This document shows, one piece after another, positions 25,465-35,100 of a DNA stretch of 64,000 bases (positions are counted from its first letter, which is position 1; the number at the start of each line of letters is the position of its first letter). Made by a program: the position numbers and the translations under genes. Below the pieces are notes generated by a model, which made no database searches, was not told where the DNA came from, and saw only the letters and a list, made by a program, of their open reading frames with translations. This DNA is from Podaxis mareebaensis (taxonomy: Eukaryota; Basidiomycota; Agaricomycetes; Agaricales; Agaricaceae): positions 186,001 to 250,000 of the forward strand of contig JAEUWP010000145.1 of the NCBI GenBank assembly GCA_018524725.1, in the 5' to 3' direction.

Positions 25465-27463
25465 ATGACGGACTCGACATTGAACATCGAAAATAAGAAT
25501 ATGGTTGCAAAGGATTTTCGAAATTTGTCACCTGGGTCGCTAAGAGGGCGCCTGTCGAAGCTTGCGAAGGTATCGTCCCTGAAGAATAGCATCGAGTACG
25601 TATTTCGACGGATTCCGAGTGGAATATCGGACAAGAAGCCAATGGAATCTGTCTTTCTTGGTTGCGATTCGGTGTAGGTTCGTGCCGGCGAAGATTCCGA
25701 GGAAGAGGAGGTTGCAGACGTTGGTTGTAGCTGTCTGGTCGTGCATGATCTGCATTACGTGCTGCTTGTTCTTTTTCCTTTGGTATGTCGTTCATTGACA
25801 GCTCGGTTCTCCATTCCCTGTCTTTTTTTTGGCTTGTGAGCTATAGATATTTTTGGCCGTGGACCCTTCATTCCACCTTTCACTCATCCTGTCACCCTTG
25901 GGCACTTAGCTGATTTGCAAACTACTTTTGACAGTTCATTCCCTTCGTTATGGCCGCCCCTCGCGGCGTACTGGATCTGGATTAGCTATATTGACAAGGC
26001 GCCGGAGAGGGGGAACAGGATTCAGCAGTGGGTGAGACGGAGTGTGTTTTGGGAGTATTTTGCGGAGTATTACCCTGTTTCGTGAGCTCCTTTCCACTCC
26101 TTCCCTGTCTTTAGTTCAAGGAGGCTGATGTCGATTGTGGGTGACAATGTCATAGGTTTATGAAGGTCTGTTGTGATTCTCCTATTGGTTGGCCGGGTGA
26201 TGTGAAGCTGAAGGATCGAGTGTAGGAAGTGGATCTGGCTGCGGATCGGCCGTATGTGTTTGGGTATCATCCGCATGGTGCGTGTTTTTCACGTATATTT
26301 CTTCCCTCGATCGGATTGAGCGTGGTGACTGTAGGTATCATTGGCATGTATGTCGGTTATTTGTCCCCCTGTGCATTAGAATGGATGCTGACTATGGACG
26401 ACATATTAAGGGGGGCGTTGGTGACATTTGCCACAGAAGGCATGCTCTACAACCACCACTTCATGTCAATGCATATGCTGAAATAAGTCATTCGTTACGC
26501 AGCAACTGGGTTCTCAGCAGCCTTCCCCGGAATCACACCGCACCTCCTAACGCTTGCGAGCAACTTCAAAGTGCCATTCTACCGCGACATCCTCATGGCG
26601 CTGGGAATCTACAGTGTCAGTAAGGCGTCCTGCTCGAATATTTTGAAAGCTGGCCCGGGGTCGTCGATTACAATTGTAGTGGGAGGAGCGGCGGAGAGTC
26701 TGAGCGCGCACCCCGGGACTGCGGATTTGACTTTGCGGAGACGGTGAGTGGTTCCTCCTTTTCAGCTTTGTGCGGGAGACTGATGTTGAGGGCGACATTA
26801 GATTGGGCTTCATCAAGGTTGCGATTCAGCATGGGTGAGCAGTTTCGCGTTTACTTGTCTGCATCATGTACTGATGTGTATACCCGTAGTGCAGATTTGG
26901 TGCCCGTTTTCTCCTTTGGTGAAAACGATGTATGTCTCAAAGTTCCTGATAAACCGATGAAGTGGTTAACTTTCGTTTCCCCAGATCTATGAGCAAATGC
27001 CGAATGAGAAGGGCACTACAGTGTATACGCTCCAGAAACACTTCCAATCTATCTTCGGTTTCACCCTACCGTTATTTCACGGCCGTGGACTGCTGAACTG
27101 TAGGTTCTGTTTTATGATGCTATACGTGACGTCACTGAATGCTTCTGGTAGACAATCTTGGCCTTATGCCTTATCGGCGCCGCATCGTCGTTGTTAGTGA
27201 GTACCTGATCCTAATATGGCCTTCTCGGAAACTGATTAGTTTGTTTAGTTGGAAGGCCAATCCATGTGAAGCAGCATGATAAGCCGACCATTGACGAAGT
27301 CAGGGAAATCCAAGAAAAATATATCACTGAGCTGACTCGGTACGCAATTTCTCCTTCCCCGGTCGGATGGCGCGCTTACTGACCTTGAATTTCCAGCATC
27401 TGGGATACCCATAAAAACGAGTTTGCTAAGGCTCGTCTAAGAGAGCTAGAAATTATTGACTAA
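25465..27463 (+). CDS. diacylglycerol acyltransferase, DGAT2 family
   Basis: Endoplasmic reticulum/lipid-droplet enzyme that acylates diacylglycerol with acyl-CoA to make triacylglycerol. Frame-checked exons at the 5' side: 25465-25595, 25678-25782, 25935-26081, 26156-26165 (10 nt), 26226-26277, 26335-26347 (13 nt), 26411-26439 and 26503-26743; further exons continue to the stop at 27461-27463. Membrane hairpin near the N-terminus (RRLQTLVVAVWSCMICITCC, then PSLWPPLAAYWIWISYIDKAPE). Family motifs: YVFGYHPHG with the catalytic-site HPHG, TGFSAAFPGITPHLLTL, GGAAESLSAHPG and RRRIVVVVGRPIHV. The intron 26440-26502 begins GC instead of GT, and reading through it would lose the EATGFS motif. The start is the first ATG of the exon that joins in phase to FVPAKIPRKRR. 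Confidence 0.93.
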
Positions 27464-27876
27464 TTCGTAATCTTCTGGGACGCCATTCATTCACAATTTT
27501 GATATTTGAAAATTGCGAGCTGCACAAGTTTTTCGTTTCGGCATCTGCGTTGTTATCCTTCGTCTACTTTTTCCAATATATGTCCTAGCTAAATTTATAG
27601 AGTCAGAGTTTAGGTAGAATACATAGTATATAGTTTATTACTATGTGGGCTTACGGACCCTGACATCGTCCACGTATCTGTGTTACGTTTCTCATCTGAT
27701 TCCTCATAAGATTCATCATTTATCGACAAGTACGTTGAACGAAAATCGAAATGAATCGTACACAAAACTTCATACACGTAAGGAGACATGAGCTTGTGCG
27801 AGCTTGCACGTGGACGGAAGGCGGACGATGAGCCGGGCATTGTCTACCTTCATACTCTTGTTTCATTACTATTGCG
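27464..27876. other. intergenic region
   Basis: Contains the 3' region of the DGAT2 gene (AT-rich, 27460-27640) and the promoter of F-box paralogue 2. No ORF was supported. Confidence 0.5.
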
Positions 27877-29428
27877 ATGACATCCCCACCTACCATAGCT
27901 CAGAGGTGAGTGCTAGCGAATTTGGTTATTTTCCCCTTTAACCTGCTACCAATTTGATCTTAGTTGTCCGCAGTGTGGTCATTTGTGGCCTTCCGACGCC
28001 GAACCTTCTGTTCCCCAAGTTGAAGGGCAATCTGAAGCAGAGATGCTCAATCTGGAGGTCCTGAGGCGTTGCCTACAAACACGGATGTCGGCCTCATTTT
28101 ATCGACGAAATGCCATCCAGTCGACCACTAGAAACCTGCCGCTGGAAACATTGACTCTCATATTCCAACATCTGGCTGGCCCTGCTATCGACTCGGCTTC
28201 ACTCAAATATATCGACGCAAGTAATTTTTGCAATGACTTAGAGAAGACCAGGTCGATCTTTCGCTGTGCCGCTGTATCCTCGCTGTGGCGCCAGATCATC
28301 ATGTCAACACCGACATTGTGGCAAAGGGTGGTCATGGAAATTGACATCATTACCTTGCGTCGCAACACGGAGCTTTTGCAGCACTGCTTGCGGAGTTCCA
28401 AGACCCTTCCATTGGCTTTCGCCTTGAGCTTTCACCCATTCTTTATCGGAGGAGACTACCCCCAGCAATATTTAGAGGCCTTGGCGCGGGAGTTATTCAA
28501 GGAAGAGAATGCGCAAAGGGTCAAAATGCTCCGCTTGCGTGATCCACCCTTGCCTTGGACACGTCAAATCAACGCCTTTCCGCATCTCAAATGCTTCTCG
28601 TTGGAATTCGTAAATTATCAAGTTGCCTTCAACTTGCTCAATCTTCCTACACTCAGCCAGTTGTCTCTTCGAGGAACCTGGACCTTAAACGGGCTTTCAA
28701 ATGCGGAATCTATAACTGCTCTGGAGCTCGTTAATATGTCACTCAGATGGTGCGTCAGAATCTTTATTCACTGTCCCAACCTGGTCGAATGCCACTGTCG
28801 TTTTCCGATGTACGGCTGTGAGCGGGAAGAAACCTTTGCTTTAACCGCTGGCGCGACCACCACGTTCCTGCATTTGAAAAGGTGGACTTGGCCGCTTCGC
28901 GCTGCTGCCATAAGTGAGTGGTTGTTTAGTAGGTTGGAGATGCCTGTACTCGAGGTGCTTCAACTATACGGCGTTGATGGCCGTGATTGCAACGAGCGCA
29001 CCGTTTCCCTGGAATCTATCATTTCCTTTTTTTCCCGCCTTCCATCGAGTATCTCAACCCTTGAAATGATGAATTTGACTAGGTGGTCCCGTAAAAGTTT
29101 GGTCAAGCTCTTCCGTTACCTCCCTAACCTGAGGTCACTGGCCGTGCGCGATTGCTCAAAGAATTTTAACTGCGATGTTATGAGCGCACTGACACCTGGG
29201 GAAGATTACGACGACGCAGAATACTTGCCGGATCTTCAGATGCTTACCATCAAGACTTCCGCAACGAAACATCTGAATGTTAATGAGATAGAAAAGATGG
29301 TTCGGAAACGGGGTTATGGATCAAAGGCGCTTCGCCTTATAATATCCCGACCCAGCCCCATGATCATGAAGAGACTAGAGGATATTGTGGAAGTTGATTT
29401 GGAGGTTTTGGATAGTCCAACCGGGTAG
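27877..29428 (+). CDS. F-box-like protein with LRR-like C-terminal half (paralogue 2)
   Basis: Two exons (27877-27905, 27964-29428) give 497 residues. The first exon encodes only nine residues plus part of the tenth codon, and splicing creates the N-terminal CPQCG knuckle shared with its paralogues. Then come a helical segment, the F-box core (RNLPLETLTLIFQHLAG), the family segment AAVSSLWRQIIMSTPTLW and irregular leucine-rich repeats. Presumed SCF ubiquitin-ligase receptor; target unknown. It lies head-to-tail with paralogue 3, 440 nt away, so the pair is probably a tandem duplication, although the two differ at most positions. A start without the first exon would lose the knuckle and has no ATG nearby. 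Confidence 0.85.
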
Positions 29429-29867
29429 GGCATCCCCTCCTTCGGATTAAGGTACGTACCCCTAAATGTATCATGGGCCAAGACTCAGTGGTGAACTCAA
29501 CAGTTGACGTGGTACTTCTTCGATGCGCTAATCTCTAAGCGACGTTTGTTACATGTGTCCTCAGTACTTTCGAGAAACTACCAGAGCACTATTAAATAGA
29601 CTGATACTTTATGGATTTATAACCCGCTCGATGGTGCGTCTCGGGAAGCACCTAGTAATCGTCCTCAAGCTTTGCATGTGACAGGAAGGCGCTCCTAATA
29701 CGGCTTTGTCGCACGGTACGCAGCACTACACGCGTAAATCGTGCCATTCCAATGTCCACTCCCACCACCACCGGCGCATTTGCAAGTGAGCGGCGCTTAT
29801 TGACTCCACCAATCATCTAACTGATCGACCTCAGATCCCTTGCGTTTCCTTGCGTACATAAATCAGG
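29429..29867. other. spacer between tandem F-box genes
   Basis: No ORF of note. Holds the 3' end of paralogue 2 and the promoter of paralogue 3; an ACATAAATC element lies about 15 nt before the ATG. Confidence 0.5.
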
Positions 29868-31379
29868 ATGGGCCAAAAAGCGAGAGGTTGTCCACGATGT
29901 GGTTATTCCAAGTCATCCCCTAAACTTGTCATGCCAGTGGCTTCCGAACAAGAAGCGTTGTATCTACAGCAACGAGCCCTCACGCTCGATGCCCAGATTC
30001 AAGACCTGCACCAACAAAGAGCCCAAACACTCTATCAGCTCAATAGCATCCAATCATCGACCAGAGTACTCCCTTGGGAAATCTTGGAAGACATTTTCCA
30101 CCATATAGCCGATCCTGCGGTCGAGCCGACTTCCCTTGACTACTGTCGACAACTCAGATTTCGTACAGATATCGAGAAGTACCGATCGATTGTCCGATGC
30201 GCCAGCGTTTGTTTCCTCTGGCGCAGGATAATTTTGTCGACGCCTGCACTATGGAAGACTTTAGTCATGAACGTCAAACCCAGCACCGTTCCCAGCGACA
30301 GAGAGATGTTGAAGTTATGCTGGGAGCGGTCTGGGAATTTGCCATTGGCTCTTGATTTACATTTCCGAGGAGCTCACGGACGCTGTTGGGACCGTCGATT
30401 CTGGGACGAAATGAGGCCATTGTACGAGGAGGTATTCAAGGGAGGGAGCGTGGGCAGGATTAGGATGTTGCGTCTCTATGATCCACCCATAGTCTGGATC
30501 CGTCGCCTTTGTCGCTCGTGGCTCCCTGGCCTTGAATGCCTCTTCTTGGAGGGCCTGAATGGCTTTAATAACCGTGCTACCCTAGAGCTCTCCAACCTCC
30601 ATGGACTACGCCAGCTGACACTAAGAGGAATGCGGCATATAGATAGGATTTTGCACCCTCACAACCTGGCGGTCTTGGATCTCTTCGAGACGTCAATGGA
30701 CATCTGCATCGATGTGTTCATGCAATGTCCTACTCTCACCGAGTGTCACTGTCGAGCTCCGACAATCCTTCCTTCGCAACATTCCAACATAACTTCTGAT
30801 GCGCCCATGGTGTTCCCGCACTTGAAGACTCTTACATGGTCGCTTCGCGACACCGACGGAAATAGGATGTTGCTCCAGCAGATAAGGCTACCCGCACTAC
30901 AGGTTCTTCGATTAGATGGTGATGCCAACTGCGGCCGTACAATCCCCGTACAGTCTGTTACGCAGTTTTTCCACCATTTGCCGAGCCGTCTCTCATCACT
31001 GGAGTTGGTGAACTGGATGACATGGGAGCCTGAAAGCTTGGTGGAAATTCTGGGTTCGATAAACGACCTGAACGAGTTGATGTTGCGCGAATGCTTCGAG
31101 ACGTTCTGCTTCGAGGTGGTTAGAATGTTAGCGCTAGAAGGCCCCAACAAAAAACCCAGCTATCTCCCCAACCTTGCCCTGCTTTCGATCCAGACGACCA
31201 CTATTCGAAGGCACTTGGGAAAGCTGCCGGAGCTGATGAAGAAGAGGGGTAGCAAAAGGAAGCCCTTTAGACTCGCGGTATCCCGGCCGCAGTTACCTGC
31301 GGTGAGAGAACTGGAGACAAGAGCGGCATCGAGGAATGGTCGCGTTGACCTGAAATTCTTGGACATGTTTACCGTATAG
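29868..31379 (+). CDS. F-box-like protein with LRR-like C-terminal half (paralogue 3)
   Basis: Single exon, 503 residues. N-terminal CPRCG knuckle at residues 8-12, a coiled coil (about 25-60, YLQQRALTLDAQIQDLHQQR), the F-box core STRVLPWEILEDIFHHIAD, the family segment ASVCFLWRRIILSTPALW, then irregular leucine-rich repeats with LPSRLSSLELVNW and LNELMLREC. Presumed SCF ubiquitin-ligase substrate receptor. The start is the first ATG, seven residues before the knuckle, and matches the short N-terminus of paralogue 2. It lacks the intron found at the equivalent place in paralogue 2. Intact. Confidence 0.87.
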   Translation: MGQKARGCPRCGYSKSSPKLVMPVASEQEALYLQQRALTLDAQIQDLHQQRAQTLYQLNSIQSSTRVLPWEILEDIFHHIADPAVEPTSLDYCRQLRFRTDIEKYRSIVRCASVCFLWRRIILSTPALWKTLVMNVKPSTVPSDREMLKLCWERSGNLPLALDLHFRGAHGRCWDRRFWDEMRPLYEEVFKGGSVGRIRMLRLYDPPIVWIRRLCRSWLPGLECLFLEGLNGFNNRATLELSNLHGLRQLTLRGMRHIDRILHPHNLAVLDLFETSMDICIDVFMQCPTLTECHCRAPTILPSQHSNITSDAPMVFPHLKTLTWSLRDTDGNRMLLQQIRLPALQVLRLDGDANCGRTIPVQSVTQFFHHLPSRLSSLELVNWMTWEPESLVEILGSINDLNELMLRECFETFCFEVVRMLALEGPNKKPSYLPNLALLSIQTTTIRRHLGKLPELMKKRGSKRKPFRLAVSRPQLPAVRELETRAASRNGRVDLKFLDMFTV

Positions 31380-32198
31380 CAGGGCCTGCTACAGTTATGC
31401 ATAGTATATCTGAGCTGAACGACAAAGGTCTGATGTTTCTGAGGTGATAAAGGAATAAACCAGTATTCTGCCGCTTGCTTCAGTATATGTGTGCGATAGA
31501 GTATAGCCCGGTCTTATACGTGAGCAAGACATTTGATAGGTGTTTAGGAGGGTGGAAGTAAATTTGAACTTGCATGTGAACAAGACTGAAGGGGCTGGCT
31601 TTGGTCCGCCGAGGACGATGTGCTTTATCCGTCCTCAAACCACAGCTTGATGTTCCACAAACTTTGACAACTTCACAATCTCGTGTTTAAACTTTCAATG
31701 TGCCCGGTACTTGATAGAGCTCAGACTATTGAATGGAATACTTAACGGACATGTCTATTGTCGTGACGCCGGCGGAGACCTGGAATAGTATTGATTAAGA
31801 ATGCTGCCAAACGCTCAATTGAAGCAATACATTGTAGACTGCTTTGGAGAGGGACAAAGAGAGGAACATGCTTAGATCCGATGGCTGTATGTTTTCTGAT
31901 TTGCAAGGCTAGCTAGCTGGTATACATGCAATGGAGTTTCTTGTAGCTGAAAAAGAAAAGTATCGATCTAGTAAAGGAGGTTCATGTAGATAAAAATAAG
32001 ACTGGCAAAATACACGGAGTGTAGTCTGGGAAGGGCGAAGTCTTCTACTTCGCACATAACCAGGCTAGGAAAAACTAGTGATGGAAGAAAAGAACGGCTA
32101 TGCAAGTGATATAACAATGTGTGGTAAATGCGCCTGTTGTTACAATGGCGGGAACACAGAATGCACGATATCTAGGTAGCCAAAAGAGATCCGAGTGT
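31380..32198. other. intergenic region between convergent genes
   Basis: Holds the 3' regions of F-box paralogue 3 and of the minus-strand synthetase gene. Only short ORFs are present. Confidence 0.5.
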
Positions 32199-35100
32199 CT
32201 AATGGCTCTCGTGACTAGGATCGCTAATTGCGAACGAAGGACGGACTTGACGCAGCTGGTTGCGAGAGGATGGAACACGACAAACTGGACAGCGGCGTTG
32301 ATTGGTCAGAACTTTGTCGATGCACCTGTGGTTGTGTCGCAGAGTTAGCACGTCGTAATTACAACAGCAGTTGCATCGAATCTATATACCTATCACAGAA
32401 CAAATGTCCGCAGACAGTCACTACACCCTGTTGCGGGAACTGACGGCAGAGAGGGCAAATAAGCTGGGCGTTCGATGATTCAGATCGTTCTTCGAGGCCA
32501 TCTTGTTTTTGTCGCTGTGCGGGCCAACCGGCGTAGACATATCCCGATTCAGCAATGTCGCCAGAGACGAGGAGACTATGTTCGCATAGCATGCTCTTGT
32601 CTTCCATCGACGCTCCGGAGAGCAATCGTGAGCCAGACCGTAGTGCACAGCCGTTGCCGATCTTGAGCTTGTTCAGCGCGAAAATGCCCCTCGAGTTGAT
32701 GTGTGATACAACCGAACAGTCATCGATGGCAACGTCGTCGCCTATCTGCACGATGTCAATTAGAGGTGTTACAGAGCGAGGACAGGAACAACTCACCTCG
32801 ACGAGGTCAGGTTCTGTCATCAAACCGCTAATTCCTCCCGCAAAAAGTGCACAATTCTTCCCAATAGTCGCACCAAGAGCTCGGTAGAACCAGACAATGT
32901 ACGCGGATCCGTTAAGATGTCCAAGGATACCGCCTGTTCCGTAGCCCTTGTAAAGAAGGCGAGACAATGAGAGGTGCAACTGCCATCGTTGGCAGTAATC
33001 ACTCTTATCCCATTCGTACCTCCCTTCGTGGCGTTCACCGATGACGAGCCATTTGGTTATGATGGCCCAGAAGATGGCGGTGACGGCTTGGATATTGAGC
33101 ACAATGATGAAAGAAATGGCAATGAGGATGTAGAGGACGGACAATCGATACCAGGTCGGCTTGAAAAGATTGGTATGGCCAAGCTGCAAGTGGATGTGAC
33201 GTAGGAGTTGAGCGGCAGCAACAGGACTGATCGACCAGTATGCGGCGGAGACGGCAGTTATAGCCAAGTTGGTTGTAAGGATGAACCAATATGGGAATAC
33301 CCAGTAACCGGCCTTCCCTTCGTAGAATGCTCGGCCAAAGGGGGTGCTGGTAGCATCCTTTTCGCCAAACTCCTTGTCACTCCTCCCAAAGCAGATGGCG
33401 TCACCGTTATCTAGCCTGAAGTCAGGGATGGGTGATCAGTGCCCAGGAAAAACCAACTCACCACACCCCATCCAAGTCGAACCATCCTCATAAACAGTAT
33501 CTCGTTTTCCGAGGGCACCCGAACCCATTACAGTCCGTCGACCAACATGAGATCCAGGAAGCAATACTACCCGGTCAGCAATCATTGCTACAAGGAAGTT
33601 AGACTCGGAATAACTTCAATGTTTGAAGGATCTTTACCTCCACTATCGATGATGACCTTCTTAGCGCCTAACCGATCGTTCGTGAAGATTTCCGAGCGCG
33701 ACCCGAATACGACGTCGTCTCCGATTTCGAGGAGCTCAGGATCAGAGCATTGGATTCCAGAACCAGGCCAGTATATGCGCTTTCCTATCTTCGCCCCCAT
33801 GGCACGGTAGGCAATCTACGATCGTAAAGTTACTGGCTTTGCAACTTCCCATAAACGCAACCACTCACGGAAACAACTTCGTAGTGTATCCCAAGGATGG
33901 AGAACGCTCTGTGCAGTGCATCATGCGAAAGGAGGTTCGAGTTGATGAAACGTCGCAACAACATCAGTTGAGTATAATCCTCGGCCGAGCATTCCTGATT
34001 GAGGCCCATGAGACGTTTGAGCGCGACCCCGAGAACCAATTGAAGGACAGGGGTGCAAATAGCCCGAACAATGCGAGAGAGTGTGTGGTATGCGACGCGT
34101 CGAGGATCGGCGAACCACCAAATCACAGCTTCGAGAGCGTTCAAGCCATCGGTAATGATCTGAACTTCCTTGATCATGAGCCACAGACAGAACATCCAAG
34201 GAATATCTACTACCAATGAGTTTTCGTTTGCTTGAAATTGAGGAGACAATACTTACAAGATATTGCCATGACAACGAAGATGAGTGGCCATGCAACAAAC
34301 GCTTGTAGAGCCCAGTGAGGTCCTGGGCACAATGTGCGATTGTATGCAGCATACGACTTCGATGAGGGTGGGTCATGAGAAGAGGCGTGAGGTCCGTAAA
34401 CAGCACTGTCAGGGATAAAGGCTCCTGGAGCAATGGTCGTAAACGTATTGATGACAGCACATCTTCCGACAACAATATTGTCCAAGCGGAAGAATCCCTC
34501 TCGTTCAACGCAGAAAGCCCTGATATGAGACCTGTCTATGCGGCACCCATCACGAAATTCCAGAAGGTCGTATTCCCCCAGCTTGGCTTTGGAATCAATG
34601 AACACGTTCTTCCCGATCTTGGCCCCCAGCAAGCGATAATAAAGTATGGTCAATGAGGGGTGAAGTGCGAAGAGCCCCTTCCCAGCAGACCTACAGACAC
34701 CTAGATGAGCAGTGGCACATGATGAAAAAGTGAATGACGAACCTGAGACTCTGATCTACAATCCAGCATCGAAGATAATATGTGGACCATCTATGATAGC
34801 GTATAAGTGGCGGTTATAAGTACACTGCAGAGAATGGAACCTACATGCGGTAAGTTCCGGCTTTATACCTTCCGACCACAACCCATTTGAATAAAATAGC
34901 AGCCACAGGAGCGACCGTCCTAACCACTGCCCTTGATACAAGAATTGCTGCCAAGAGTGTACCGAGTTTGACCCAGAAACCTCCGTTGAGGAACTGCGCG
35001 ATGTAAGAGAGAATGAATAGGAGCAGTGACCCTAACAACGTCATCAGTGGTAACGTTTGAGAACGGGAGATAAGTCACTTGCAGGTTAACGCAGCTTTCA

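Noticed and set aside
32326..32400. Early stop making the synthetase end with half a RING (Tyr in place of the sixth zinc ligand)
   Set aside because: A good donor GTATAT and acceptor CACAG restore all ligands; the early stop lies in the intron.
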